A stretch of DNA of 64,000 bases from Lentzea albidocapillata (GCF_000719115.1 NZ_JOEA01000006.1:1-64000); one strand, 5' to 3'. Shown: positions 51,207 through 60,468, counted from the stretch's first letter. The notes: generated from the letters alone by a model not told the origin. Numbers and translations: made by a program.

Positions 51207-52273
51207 CAGGTTTCCTCACGCGTTCGGGCGATCAGCATGTCCACAAGGGACTCGGGGTCCGGGTATCGTCGTTGCCGAGCGGCACCGCAGCCGTTGTGGC
51301 GCAACCAGTCCAACTGCTGCTCCACAGTAGACAGAGTGCCGCGATCGCGCAGCGCGACCGCGACGTGCTCAACGAGCGACGCCGCCCGGTCGAACGCGGG
51401 GGAGAGTTTTCCGGTGTGTGGATCGGCGGCCAGTCCGTCGACCCCGTCGCGCGACGCCCGCCAATATGCCGCTCGCAGCACGGAATCGTCCACCCGCTGT
51501 TCGGAGGGTTCCGTCACGACGAGGGCCCGGACCAACTCGGCGAGGACCACGACTTCCGTTGCCAGCTGCGGGATGTCCGCGACGCGCACCTCGACGGTCG
51601 GATGATCGGCGGACGGGCGGACGTCCCAGTACACCATCGCCCTGTCCATCAACGCTTCCGAGCTGATCAGCGCCTCGACGGTCCGGTCGTAGTCGGCGGG
51701 GCCGTGCCAGAACGGCGGCGGCCCGCTCACCGGCCAGCGCGACCACACCATCGACCGCCAGCTGGCGTACCCGGTGTCCTCTCCCTGGGAGTACGGGGAG
51801 TTCGCGCTCAGCGCCAGCAACGTCGGCAGCCACGCCCGCAGCTTGTTCGACGCCGCCAGAGCTTCGGAGCTCGAGGAGACACCGACGTGCACGTGCAGGC
51901 CGCAGGCACCCGTTCCGGTCACGAGTCTGCGATGGGAGTACTCGATCCGGTGATAGCGCCCGTCATCCGATCCGGGAGGGGGCCCGGCCTCGCCGATCGG
52001 CGGCATACCCGTCGCCACGAGCCGGCACCCTGTCTCGTCGGCGGCGTCCACGAGCACCCGGCGGCCGAGCCGGACCTGTTCGGACAGTTCGTCGAACGAG
52101 GAGGTGACGCCGGTGGCGATCTCGATCTGGAACGGCGTGAGCTCGCCCTGCACGTCGAGGTCTCCCGGCGCGCGGGAGATCTCCCTGACCCGGGGTGCCA
52201 GTGCCACCGGCCGCCGCGAATCGGGATCCACGAGCAGGAACTCCTGTTCCACACCGACCGTGTAGTGATTCAT
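51206..52273 (-). CDS. YbdK-type carboxylate-amine ligase (glutamate-cysteine ligase family 2)
   Basis: 355 residues. Starts YTVGVEQEFLLVDPDSRRPVAL with the Glu metal ligand in GVEQEF, followed by QIEIATGVTSSFDEL, GLHVHVGV (metal-binding His), WPVSGPPPFW and TVEVRVADIPQLATE. The family ligates an amino group to glutamate gamma-carboxylate using ATP; members in actinobacteria lacking glutathione have unclear substrates. Translationally coupled to the shortened heme-oxygenase-like gene. Confidence 0.88.
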   Translation of the reverse strand: MNHYTVGVEQEFLLVDPDSRRPVALAPRVREISRAPGDLDVQGELTPFQIEIATGVTSSFDELSEQVRLGRRVLVDAADETGCRLVATGMPPIGEAGPPPGSDDGRYHRIEYSHRRLVTGTGACGLHVHVGVSSSSEALAASNKLRAWLPTLLALSANSPYSQGEDTGYASWRSMVWSRWPVSGPPPFWHGPADYDRTVEALISSEALMDRAMVYWDVRPSADHPTVEVRVADIPQLATEVVVLAELVRALVVTEPSEQRVDDSVLRAAYWRASRDGVDGLAADPHTGKLSPAFDRAASLVEHVAVALRDRGTLSTVEQQLDWLRHNGCGAARQRRYPDPESLVDMLIARTREET

Positions 52274-52322
52274 CGGCGAGCGGGTACCCGCGTTTCATGC
52301 TGATCAATCCCGGGGTGCCCGG

Positions 52323-53246
52323 ATGAGACTGCGGCGCAGTATCACCGCAGGTCCAGGCTGGACGCGCCGCAGGCATGGCAAGGGGTTCCGGTACCTCGAC
52401 GCCGATGGCGGAGCACTGTCCACGAGCGACGTGGAGCGGGTGAAGGCCCTCGTGATCCCACCCGCCTGGCGCGACGTGTGGATCTCTCCGCACCCGAACG
52501 GCCACATCCAGGCCGTCGGTTACGACGACGCCGGCCGCCGCCAGTACCTCTACCACGAGAAGTGGCGGACCGACCGCGACACGGAGAAGTTCGCCCGCGT
52601 GCTCGAGCTCGCCCCGAAGCTCGGGAGGTTCCGCGAGCAGGTCGAGAAGGACATGAGGTCGCGCGGCCGGAAGCGGCTGCTCGCCATCGCGCTGCGGATG
52701 CTCGATCTCGGCGTCTTCCGCGTCGGCCACGAGGAGTACGCCGAGGAGAACGGCACGCACGGCGTCGCGACCCTGCTCTGCGAACACCTCTCGGTCACCG
52801 GCGACCGGGTCCGTTTCCGGTTCCCCGCCAAGCACGGCGTCGAGGTGGACCAGGAGATCACCGATCGCGCGCTCGCCAGGGCCGTCCGGTCGTTGCTGCG
52901 CGACCGGACGCCGGACTGCCGCGTCTTCGACCTCACCGCCGACGACGTCAACGAACGCTTCCGCGAGCTGGTCGGCGACGAGTTCAGCGTGAAGGACCTG
53001 CGCACCTGGCACGCCACGGTCTTCGCCGCCCAGGCGTTCGCGCAGGCCCTGCGCGAACGGGGCAGGCCGTCGAAGCGCGCGGTCAGTGCCGTCATGAAGG
53101 AGGTCGCGCAGGACCTCGGCAACACGCCGTCCGTGGCGAGGAAGTCCTACGTGGACCCGCGCCTGGTGGAGGCGTTCGAGCACGGTGACGTCATCGGCGG
53201 AGGTGACCCCGAACGGGCTGTGCGGAAGCTGCTCAGGCGGATCTGA
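52323..53246 (+). CDS. Bacterial DNA topoisomerase IB
   Basis: 307 residues. N-terminal GFRYLDADGGALS and IPPAWRDVWISPHPNGHIQAVGYDDAGRRQYLYH are typical of poxvirus-like type IB enzymes. The core has RVGHEEYAEENGTHGVATL, KDLRTWHATV and the catalytic Tyr276 in ARKSYVDPRLVEAF. It relaxes supercoils through a 3'-phosphotyrosine link. ATG 52323, divergent from the YbdK gene across 49 nt. Its last 14 nt overlap the convergent DUF4383 gene. Confidence 0.92.
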   Translation: MRLRRSITAGPGWTRRRHGKGFRYLDADGGALSTSDVERVKALVIPPAWRDVWISPHPNGHIQAVGYDDAGRRQYLYHEKWRTDRDTEKFARVLELAPKLGRFREQVEKDMRSRGRKRLLAIALRMLDLGVFRVGHEEYAEENGTHGVATLLCEHLSVTGDRVRFRFPAKHGVEVDQEITDRALARAVRSLLRDRTPDCRVFDLTADDVNERFRELVGDEFSVKDLRTWHATVFAAQAFAQALRERGRPSKRAVSAVMKEVAQDLGNTPSVARKSYVDPRLVEAFEHGDVIGGGDPERAVRKLLRRI

Positions 53247-53658
53247 CGGCGGCGGCGCGGTCGCACTGGCGGCACCACACCGCGCCCTGCGCCGACGCCA
53301 GCGCGGCGAACCCGGCGAAGAGGTGCAGCGCGTTCGAACCGGAGTTGACGTTCAGGAAGTTCACGAGCTCGCCGTCGTAGCGGGCCAGGCCGAGCCCGAA
53401 CATCACCAGGAACAGCACCGCCACCAGCAGCCCGATATCGGTCAGTGCCTTCAGGTGCGGTACCGCGACCAGCAGGGCGGCACCGAAGACCAGGTGGATG
53501 ACGTTCTGCAGCGGGTTGACGCGCAGTCCGAGCACCCAGGTATCGGACTCGCCGGCGAACGATGAGAAGCCGGTCACGAAGAACCCGGCCACGCCCCAGA
53601 GCACGAGCAGGGCACCAGTGCTGATCGCCAGCTTCTGGGGCCACCGCAACCGTTTCAT
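53233..53658 (-). CDS. DUF4383 membrane protein
   Basis: 141 residues, four membrane segments. LGLRVNPLQNVIHLVFGAALLVA is the family motif, with SGSNALHLFAGFAALA at the end and a CRQC pair in the C-terminal tail. Start set at ATG 53658, which follows GATACT by 6 nt; ATG 53685 would add nine residues. Located between topoisomerase IB and the stress sigma gene. Function unknown. Confidence 0.82.
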   Translation of the reverse strand: MKRLRWPQKLAISTGALLVLWGVAGFFVTGFSSFAGESDTWVLGLRVNPLQNVIHLVFGAALLVAVPHLKALTDIGLLVAVLFLVMFGLGLARYDGELVNFLNVNSGSNALHLFAGFAALASAQGAVWCRQCDRAAAVRSA

Positions 53659-53700
53659 GAACCCAGTATCGCCAGAAGCGGACATTCTCGCTCGTTCATT

Positions 53701-54420
53701 TCACTCCTCCGCCAGCAGATCGTGTCGCAGCTGCTCCAGGGACTTGGTGAGCAGCCGCGACACGTGCATCTGGGAGATGCCCACGCGGCGGGCGATCTCC
53801 GTCTGGGTCAGCCGGCCGAAGAAACGCAGGACCACGATGGTCCGCTCACGGCGCGGAAGGCCCCGCAGCATCGGCTGCAGGGCCTCGTGGATCTCCACGC
53901 CTTCCAGCGCCGGATCGTCGACGGTCGAGCTCTCCAGCGAGTCCAGTGGCGCGAACGCGATGTTCTTCTCGATGCGCAGGCCCTCGTAGACGTCGGTGAG
54001 CGACACCCCGAGGTGCCGGGCGATCTCGGAGGGAGTGGGGGACCGCCCGGTCCTGTGCGAGAGCTCGGCGGTCGCGCCGTCGATGGAATCGCACAGCTCT
54101 TTCAACCTGCGGGGCACGCGGACCGCCCAGCACTGGTCGCGGAAGTGACGCCGCACCTCGCCGGTGATCGTCGGCACGGCGTAGGACAGGAAGTCCGTCT
54201 GCCGCGAGACGTCGAACCGGTCGATGGCGTTGATCAGTCCGACCGCCGCCACCTGCGCGAGATCTTCCATGGGCTCGCCGCGTTCGCTGAAGCGGCGAGC
54301 GATGTGCCGGGCAAGGGGGAGGTACTCGCGCACCAGCCGGTCTCGCAGCACGTAGTAACGCGGCGAGTCACGGCTGGTGCGGGCGAGTTCCTCAAACGCC
54401 GCGTGCTGGTCTGGCGTCAA
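53701..54420 (-). CDS. Stress-type sigma factor of the SigB/SigF/SigG group
   Basis: 239 residues with regions 2, 3 and 4. Region 2: LARHIARRFSERGEPMEDLAQVAAVGLINAIDRFD and the -10 recognition part FLSYAVPTITGEVRRHFRDQCWAVRVPRRL. Region 4: LPRRERTIVVLRFFGRLTQTEIARRVGISQMHVSRLLTKSLEQLR. SigB/F-group factors serve stress or sporulation and are held by anti-sigma kinases; the STAS gene at 50056 could be part of that switch. Start TTG 54420 is uncertain. Follows the SRPBCC gene by 12 nt. Confidence 0.92.
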   Translation of the reverse strand: MTPDQHAAFEELARTSRDSPRYYVLRDRLVREYLPLARHIARRFSERGEPMEDLAQVAAVGLINAIDRFDVSRQTDFLSYAVPTITGEVRRHFRDQCWAVRVPRRLKELCDSIDGATAELSHRTGRSPTPSEIARHLGVSLTDVYEGLRIEKNIAFAPLDSLESSTVDDPALEGVEIHEALQPMLRGLPRRERTIVVLRFFGRLTQTEIARRVGISQMHVSRLLTKSLEQLRHDLLAEE

Positions 54421-54432
54421 TGTGCACCGCGA

Positions 54433-54897
54433 TCAGACCTGGGGCGGCGGCGTCACGTCGCCCCGCCAGGCGCCGGTCTCGGCACCGCGCTTCTCGATGA
54501 ACTCCTTGAACCGTTTCAGGTCGCCCTCGACCCGGTGGCCGACGACGCCGAGCGCCGCTCCGGCCTTCTCGGTGATGGTCTCGGGGTCGTACTCCATCTG
54601 GAGGTGGACCCTCGTCGTGTCGTTGTCCAGGCGGTGGAACGTCACCACGCCACCCTGCGGCGGCCCGTCGACCGTGGTCCACGCGACTCGCTCGTCCGCG
54701 TGCTGCTCGGTGATCTCCGCGTCGAACTCGCGGACGACCCCGCCGATCTTCGTGGTCCAGTGGGTCCTGGTCGGCGTGACCTGGTCGATCTTCTCGACTC
54801 CGTCCATGAACGCCGGGAAGGATTCGAACTGGGTCCACTGGTTGTAAGCCGTGCTCACGGGCACGTGGACGTCCACCGACTTCTCAATGGTGGTCAC
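54433..54897 (-). CDS. SRPBCC (polyketide cyclase/START-like) protein
   Basis: 154 residues with one SRPBCC fold: TTIEKSVDVHVPVSTAYNQWTQFESFPAFMDGVEKI, RTHWTTKIGGVVREFDAEITEQ and a C-terminal helix GDLKRFKEFIEKRG. This subgroup binds hydrophobic ligands and is often in general-stress regulons. GTG start preceded by AAGGAGGAGG. A SigB-type promoter lies upstream, and the sigma gene follows in the same operon. Confidence 0.88.
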   Translation of the reverse strand: MTTIEKSVDVHVPVSTAYNQWTQFESFPAFMDGVEKIDQVTPTRTHWTTKIGGVVREFDAEITEQHADERVAWTTVDGPPQGGVVTFHRLDNDTTRVHLQMEYDPETITEKAGAALGVVGHRVEGDLKRFKEFIEKRGAETGAWRGDVTPPPQV

Positions 54898-54931
54898 GAA
54901 ACCTCCTCCTTCGATTGGTGTCGGAAGGTGA

Positions 54932-54956
54932 GTACCCGAGCGACGCGCTGTTACAC
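54932..54956 (-). promoter_or_regulatory. SigB-type promoter GTGT-N15-GGGTAC
   Basis: On the minus strand, GTGT (54953-54956), a 15-nt spacer and GGGTAC (54932-54937) fit the Streptomyces SigB consensus GNNT-N14-16-GGGTA(C/T). The SRPBCC start is 35 nt downstream, so transcription would run into the sigma gene. Confidence 0.65.
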
Positions 54957-55072
54957 ATCCGATACGTGTCCATTCTGGACGGTCACGCAGAGTGCCGAAC
55001 CACTTGCGATCCGCACATCACGAAATCGCCCGCAGTGGTCAAATCGCTCTGTGATCCAAGTCTCAGGGGCTG

Positions 55073-55100
55073 CATACTGCGCGGTATGTCAGGGGCCCCT
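55073..55100 (+). promoter_or_regulatory. Palindromes just upstream of the Liv-type operon
   Basis: CATAC-TGCGCG-GTATG (55073-55088) is followed by the perfect 10-bp palindrome AGGGGCCCCT (55091-55100), directly before the AGGAGG of livF. The sequence TCAGGGGC also occurs twice. They may be operator sites; CATACT could be the -10. Confidence 0.4.
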
Positions 55101-55111
55101 AGGAGGCGCTG

Positions 55112-55885
55112 GTGCTCGAAGCGAACAACCTCGAGGTTGTCTACGACGACGTGATGCTGGTGCTCCGGGGCGTGAGCCTGCAGGTGCCCCAGGGCAAGGT
55201 TGTGGCCCTGCTCGGTGCGAACGGAGCAGGCAAGACGACCCTGATGAGGGCCTTCAGTGGCCTGCTCGACGTGCACGACGGCAAGGTCACCAAGGGCTCG
55301 ATCACGCTCGACGGTGAACCGATTCACCGCCTCTCACCAGCGAAGATCGCGGACCGAGGCATCAAACAGGCCCTGGAGGGCCGCCGAATCCTGGCCGAAC
55401 TGACCGTCGAGGAGAACCTCAAGGTCGGCGGCCACGCGAGGCCCAAGCGGCTCAAGCAGAACCTGGACCGCTGCTACGAGCTCTTCCCGCTGCTGCTGGA
55501 ACGGCGAAGACAGAGCGCGGGCTACCTGTCCGGCGGCGAGCAGCAGATGCTCTCGATCGGCCGTGCGCTGATGTCGGAACCGTCCTACCTGTTGCTCGAC
55601 GAACCCAGCCTCGGTCTCGCGCCGTTGCTCGTCCAGCAGATCCGCGACCTCGTCGTGAAGATCAACGAACAGGGCACCACGGTCCTGCTGGTCGAGCAGA
55701 ACGCCAGCATGGCGCTCTCCATCGCCGACCACGGCTACGTGCTGGAGACCGGCAAGGTCGTCATGGACAAGCCGGCGGAGGCACTTCTCGCCGACGACGA
55801 CATCCGCGAGTTCTACCTCGGCCTCGGCACCTCCTCGTTCCGTGCGGTCAAGCACTACAAGCGCAGGAAGCGGTGGCTGTCATGA
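55112..55885 (+). CDS. livF: Liv-type ABC transporter ATP-binding protein (LivF-like)
   Basis: 257 residues. Walker A GANGAGKTTLMRAFSG, signature YLSGGEQQMLSIGRAL, Walker B YLLLDEPSLGLAPLL and H-loop VLLVEQNASMALSIAD; the EQN pattern is typical of LivF. One ATPase half of a branched-chain amino acid/carboxylate importer. GTG start with AGGAGG 5 nt upstream. First gene of a six-gene operon whose members all overlap or abut. Confidence 0.92.
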   Translation: MLEANNLEVVYDDVMLVLRGVSLQVPQGKVVALLGANGAGKTTLMRAFSGLLDVHDGKVTKGSITLDGEPIHRLSPAKIADRGIKQALEGRRILAELTVEENLKVGGHARPKRLKQNLDRCYELFPLLLERRRQSAGYLSGGEQQMLSIGRALMSEPSYLLLDEPSLGLAPLLVQQIRDLVVKINEQGTTVLLVEQNASMALSIADHGYVLETGKVVMDKPAEALLADDDIREFYLGLGTSSFRAVKHYKRRKRWLS

Positions 55886-56661
55886 GCGTTCTGGAAGTCA
55901 CCGACGTCCGGCTCGCGTTCGACGGGGTCGTGGCGGTCGACGGGGTGTCGTTCGAGGTCGGGGAGGGTGAGCTCTTCGCCGTCATCGGCCCGAACGGCGC
56001 CGGCAAGACGTCCATCTTCAACGTCCTGAGCGGCGTCTACCGGCCGCAGCAGGGCACCGTGCGGTTTCGCGGGCACGACCTGATCGGCATGCGGCCGCAC
56101 CGCATCGCCGCGCAGGGCATGGCCCGCACGTTCCAGAACATCGAGCTGTTCTCCCACCTCACCGTCGTCGACAACCTCATGCTCGGCCGCCACAACCACA
56201 TGCGGTACGGCGCGCTGTCGGCGTTCCTCTGGCTCGGCAAGGCACGCGCCGAGGAACTGAAGAACAGGGCCGCGGTCGAGGAGGTCATCGACTTCCTGGA
56301 ACTGGAGCAGTGGCGCCGGTACCCGGTCGGCCTGCTGCCCTACGGCGTGCAGAAGCGCGTCGAGCTGGGCAGGGCGCTCGCGATGGAGCCCAAGCTCCTG
56401 CTGCTCGACGAGCCGGTCGCCGGCATGAACGTCGAGGAGACCGAGGACATGGCCCGGTTCATCCTCGACGTCCGGGAGGAGCTGAACATCCCGATGATCA
56501 TGGTGGAGCACGACATGGGTCTCGTGATGGACCTGGCCGACCGCGTGATGGTCATGGACTTCGGCCGTCCGATCCGCACCGGTACGCCCGCGGAGGTGCA
56601 GCAGGACCCCGACGTCATCCGCGCGTACCTCGGCGAGCAGCACAAGAGCGTGACGCCATGA
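55882..56661 (+). CDS. livG: Liv-type ABC transporter ATP-binding protein (LivG-like)
   Basis: 259 residues. Walker A GPNGAGKTSIFNVLSG, the LivG insertion RTFQNIELFSHLTVVDNLMLGRH, signature region LLPYGVQKRVELGRAL (LPYG instead of LSGG, as usual in LivG), Walker B LLLLDEPVAGMN and H-loop IMVEHDMGLVMDLAD. ATG overlaps the livF stop by 4 nt, and its stop overlaps the ligase ATG. Confidence 0.92.
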   Translation: MSVLEVTDVRLAFDGVVAVDGVSFEVGEGELFAVIGPNGAGKTSIFNVLSGVYRPQQGTVRFRGHDLIGMRPHRIAAQGMARTFQNIELFSHLTVVDNLMLGRHNHMRYGALSAFLWLGKARAEELKNRAAVEEVIDFLELEQWRRYPVGLLPYGVQKRVELGRALAMEPKLLLLDEPVAGMNVEETEDMARFILDVREELNIPMIMVEHDMGLVMDLADRVMVMDFGRPIRTGTPAEVQQDPDVIRAYLGEQHKSVTP

Positions 56662-58478
56662 CCACGACCGTCGTCACGCGCGTCAGGAACCGCGCCGAGA
56701 ACACGCCCGACCAGATCGCCCTGCGGGCCAAGGACTTCGGCATCTGGCAGGAGGTCACCTGGTCCGGCTACTGGGCGAACGTCGAACTGGTCGGCCACGC
56801 GCTGCTCGCGCTGGGCCTGCAGCCGGGCGAACGGGTGGCGATCCACTCCGAGAACCGGCGCGAATGGCTCTACGCCGACCTCGGCATCGTCGCCGCCCGG
56901 GGCATCACGGTCGGGCTCTACCCGACCAACCCCGCGTCCGAGGTCGCCTACCTCCTGTCCCACTCGGGCTCGCGGATCCTGATCGCCGAGGACCAGGAAC
57001 AGGTCGACAAGGCGTTGCTGGTGCTGGAGGACACGCCAGACCTGGAATGGATCGTCTACATCGAACCGCGCGGCATCAAGGGCCGCTACGACAACCCGAA
57101 ACTGCTGGCCTGGGAGGACTTCCTGGCGCTGGGCGCCCAGCACCGCGACTCGTTCCCCAATGAGCTCACCGAACGCATGGCGGCCGTCGAACCCGACGAC
57201 GTCATGACGCTGATCTACACGTCCGGCACCACCGGGCCGCCCAAGGGCGCGATGCTCACCGTGGCGAACGTCGAGTTCGCCGTCCACGTGCTGGTGGAGG
57301 GCGGCGGTTTCACTTCGCCACCACCGTCCTCCACCGACGTCACGCTGTCCTACCTGCCGTTGTGCCACGTCGCCGAACGCATCTTCACGACGTGGTTCAG
57401 CGCGGCCAGCGGCGTGCAGGTGCACTTCGCCGAGTCGATCGAGACGGTGCAGGCGAACCTGCGCGAGGTGCAGCCGACGATCCTGTTCGGCGTGCCCCGC
57501 ATCTGGGAGAAGGTGCTGGCGGGCGTCACGATCGGGGTGTCGTCGGCTTCCCGGCTCAAGCGCACGACGACCCGGTTCTGGCTCAAGCGCGCTGAAGCCA
57601 TCGGCGAAACGCTGGTGCACAACGGTGGTAGGCACACGGGCAAGAGCCGGTTGATCTACGCGCTGGGCTGGCTGTTCTGCTTCCGCGCCTTGAAGGCCCG
57701 GATCGGCATGCGGCACGTCCGGTACGCGGCCTCGGGTGCCGCGCCGATCGCCCCGGACGTGCTGAAGTTCTTCATGGGCATCGGGGTGCCGATGCACGAG
57801 GTCTACGGCATGACCGAGAACACCGCCGTGGCAACGGGAAACCGGCCGGGCCGGGTGAAGATCGGCACGGTCGGCGAGCCGCAGCCCGGCACCGAGCTCC
57901 GGATCGACGAGGAGACCGGCGAGATCCTCACCAGGCACGGTGGCACGTTCGCGGGCTACTGGCGTGATCCCGAGTCCACCCAACGGGTGCTGGACGACGG
58001 CTGGCTGCACACCGGTGACGTCGGCGAGTGGGTCGACGGCACGCACGTGAAGATCACCGACCGGATGAAGGACATCATCATCACCGCGGGCGGCAAGAAC
58101 ATCTCGCCGTCGGAGATCGAGAACGCGCTGAAGACCTCCCCGTACGTCAAGGAAGCCGTGGTGATCGGCGACCAGCGGTCCTACCTGGTGGCGTTGATCG
58201 GCATCGAGTACGAGACGGTCGGCCACTGGGCGCAGCAACGAAGGATCACCTACACCACCTACCGGGACCTGTCGGAGAAGCCCGAGGTCCTGGAGCTGAT
58301 GCAGAAGATCGTGACCGAGGTGAACGGCAAGTTCGCCACCGTCGAGCAGATCAAGAAGTTCCGGATGTTCCCCAAGGAGCTCGACCACGAGGACGGCGAG
58401 CTGACCGCGACCCAGAAGGTCAAGAGATCCGCGCTGGGCAAGATGTTCGACGACCTCGTGGAGAGCATGTATGGATGA
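56658..58478 (+). CDS. AMP-dependent acyl-CoA synthetase/ligase embedded in the Liv operon
   Basis: 606 residues, long-chain acyl-CoA synthetase type. P-loop-like motif LIYTSGTTGPPKGAMLT, SYLPLCHVAERI, acceptor motif VYGMTENTAV, GWLHTGDVGEW, and IIITAGGKNISPSEIENAL with VKRSALGKMF near the end as the catalytic Lys region. It activates a carboxylic acid to its CoA thioester. Being coupled on both sides to importer genes, it likely traps the imported acid. Substrate not evident. Confidence 0.92.
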   Translation: MTTTVVTRVRNRAENTPDQIALRAKDFGIWQEVTWSGYWANVELVGHALLALGLQPGERVAIHSENRREWLYADLGIVAARGITVGLYPTNPASEVAYLLSHSGSRILIAEDQEQVDKALLVLEDTPDLEWIVYIEPRGIKGRYDNPKLLAWEDFLALGAQHRDSFPNELTERMAAVEPDDVMTLIYTSGTTGPPKGAMLTVANVEFAVHVLVEGGGFTSPPPSSTDVTLSYLPLCHVAERIFTTWFSAASGVQVHFAESIETVQANLREVQPTILFGVPRIWEKVLAGVTIGVSSASRLKRTTTRFWLKRAEAIGETLVHNGGRHTGKSRLIYALGWLFCFRALKARIGMRHVRYAASGAAPIAPDVLKFFMGIGVPMHEVYGMTENTAVATGNRPGRVKIGTVGEPQPGTELRIDEETGEILTRHGGTFAGYWRDPESTQRVLDDGWLHTGDVGEWVDGTHVKITDRMKDIIITAGGKNISPSEIENALKTSPYVKEAVVIGDQRSYLVALIGIEYETVGHWAQQRRITYTTYRDLSEKPEVLELMQKIVTEVNGKFATVEQIKKFRMFPKELDHEDGELTATQKVKRSALGKMFDDLVESMYG

Positions 58479-59358
58479 GTTTCTCCAGTCGTTGATCCGG
58501 GGTCTCGGCACCGGGTCGATCTACTCGCTGCTCGCGCTCGGCTTCGTGATCATCTACAAGTCGACGCAGGTGATCAGTTTCGCGCAGCCGGCGTTCATGC
58601 TGGCGGGCGCGGTGCTGGTCTCGTACCTGTCACCCGTCGTGTCGTTCGTCGGGGCGGTTCTCGTGGCCGCCGTGGTGATCGCGGTGCTGGCGCTGGGCGT
58701 GGAACGCACGGTGCTGCGGCCGATGGTCGGCAAACCGGTGTTCGTGGTCGCGATCATCACGATCGGCGTGGACGTCGTGGTCAGGGTGGTCACCAACGCG
58801 TTCATCGGTCTGGACGTGCGGCAGGTCGGTGATCCGTGGGGCCTGGACACGGTGAGCTTCCTGGGTGCCGAGGTGCAGCAGCGCTACCTCGTGATGATCG
58901 CGACGACCGCGGTCGTGACGGCGCTGCTCTTCCTGTTCTTCCGGTACTCGCGGATCGGGCTCGCGATGCGGGCGGTTGCCTACGACCAGGAAGTCGCGCT
59001 GGCACAGGGCATCTCGGTCGGATCGGTGTTCGCGCTGTCGTGGGCACTGGCGGGCGGGCTCGCCGCTCTCGCCGGCGTGTTCGTCGCCACGGGCGCCGGT
59101 GTCGACCAGCAACTCTGGATCGTGGCGCTGAAAGCGTTGCCCGCGATCATCCTCGGCGGCCTGGAGTCGCTGGGCGGCGCGGTGGTCGGCGGGCTCGCGG
59201 TCGGCATTGTCGAGTCGCTTTTCGGTACGTACCAGAACGACTTCGCACCGTGGCTCGGGCCTAACTTCGCGCTGGTCGCGCCGTACGCGCTGATGCTGCT
59301 CGTCTTGCTCGTCAGACCGTACGGACTGTTCGGCAAGAGAGAGGTGGAGCGGCTGTGA
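58471..59358 (+). CDS. livH: Liv-type ABC transporter permease (LivH-like)
   Basis: 295 residues with about eight membrane segments. Opens DEFLQSLIRGLGTGSIYSLLALGFVIIYKST, typical of LivH, and carries MRAVAYDQEVALAQGISVGSVFALSWALAGGLAALAG as the coupling loop. ATG overlaps the ligase by 8 nt and its stop overlaps livM by 4 nt. Confidence 0.92.
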   Translation: MDEFLQSLIRGLGTGSIYSLLALGFVIIYKSTQVISFAQPAFMLAGAVLVSYLSPVVSFVGAVLVAAVVIAVLALGVERTVLRPMVGKPVFVVAIITIGVDVVVRVVTNAFIGLDVRQVGDPWGLDTVSFLGAEVQQRYLVMIATTAVVTALLFLFFRYSRIGLAMRAVAYDQEVALAQGISVGSVFALSWALAGGLAALAGVFVATGAGVDQQLWIVALKALPAIILGGLESLGGAVVGGLAVGIVESLFGTYQNDFAPWLGPNFALVAPYALMLLVLLVRPYGLFGKREVERL

Positions 59359-60455
59359 AAGGTCGTCCTGAGCTGTACACCTCATACGGGCAGGACATGG
59401 GGTTCCTGAACACGCGTCCCAAACGCGCGTGGTCGGGCGGGCTCGTCGTCGTCGCCCTGATCCTGCCGTTCATGATCACCGACGACCTGTTGCAGCTGCT
59501 CGCCACCGGGTTCGTGGCGGCGATCGGTGCGATCGGGCTGAACATCGTGACGGGGTACGCGGGCCAGGTTTCCCTGGGCCACGCGTTCTTCCTCGCGATC
59601 GGTGCGTACACGGCCGCGGCTCTCAGCGGTCCCGAGACCGGGCGGGTGATCGGGTTCGGCATCACGTCGCTGCCGATCTGGCTGCTGGCCTCGGGGTTGG
59701 TGGCCGCGTTGTTCGGCGTCCTGGTGGCGCCGGTGGCGGTGCGGTTGCGGGGGCTCTACCTCGCGATCGTGACGCTGGGGCTGGTCTTCCTGGGAGAGCA
59801 CGTGTTCCGGGAGTGGACGTCGCTGACCGGCGGCCCCGGTGTCGGCCGGCCCGCCGCCGTGCCCGAGCTGTTCGGGGTGCGGCTGGACCAGGACAGCGCG
59901 CTGTTCACGGCGGCACAGCAGTTGTACCTGCTGATGTTCGTGCTGCTGGTGATCTTCGGTGTGCTGGCGCGGAACCTCGTGCGCTCGCGCGTCGGCCGGG
60001 CGTTCGCGGCGGTGCGGGACCGGGACCTGGCCGCGTCGGTGATCGGCGTGGACCTGACGAGGTACAAGGTCCTGGCGTTCGCGGTGTCCTCGTTCTACGC
60101 GGGTGTCGCGGGCGCGTTGCTGTTCGTGGTGAACGGGTTCTTCGATCCGGGCTCGTTCAGCCTGTTGTTGTCAGTGCAGTACATCGCGATGGTGCTCATC
60201 GGCGGCGCGGGCACCATCTCCGGAGCGATCATGGGCGCGCTCTTCATCACTCTGCTGCCACGCATCACCAGGGAACTGCCCACGGTGCTGCCGTTCATCA
60301 GTGGTGACGCGACCGGCGGGATCACGGTCTTCCAGCTGGAAGCCGTGCTCTACGGCGTGCTCATCATCGTGTTCCTCATCGTCGAGCCACGAGGGTTGTT
60401 CGGCATCTGGGTCCGCGTCCGCAACTACTGGCGTACCTGGCCGTTCTCGTACTGA
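59355..60455 (+). CDS. livM: Liv-type ABC transporter permease (LivM-like)
   Basis: 366 residues, nine to ten membrane segments after a ~30-residue cytosolic head. GLNIVTGYAGQVSLGHAFFLAIGAY and FAAVRDRDLAASVIGVDLTRYKVLAFAVSSFYAGVAGAL are the LivM hallmarks; IAMVLIGGAGTISGAIMGA follows. GTG start in the livH stop. Confidence 0.92.
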   Translation: MKGRPELYTSYGQDMGFLNTRPKRAWSGGLVVVALILPFMITDDLLQLLATGFVAAIGAIGLNIVTGYAGQVSLGHAFFLAIGAYTAAALSGPETGRVIGFGITSLPIWLLASGLVAALFGVLVAPVAVRLRGLYLAIVTLGLVFLGEHVFREWTSLTGGPGVGRPAAVPELFGVRLDQDSALFTAAQQLYLLMFVLLVIFGVLARNLVRSRVGRAFAAVRDRDLAASVIGVDLTRYKVLAFAVSSFYAGVAGALLFVVNGFFDPGSFSLLLSVQYIAMVLIGGAGTISGAIMGALFITLLPRITRELPTVLPFISGDATGGITVFQLEAVLYGVLIIVFLIVEPRGLFGIWVRVRNYWRTWPFSY

Positions 60456-60468
60456 GGAGAGAATCCCC

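Noticed and set aside
56340..58511. A 720-codon antisense frame over livG and the acyl-CoA ligase
   Set aside because: Shadow of strongly supported genes on the + strand.
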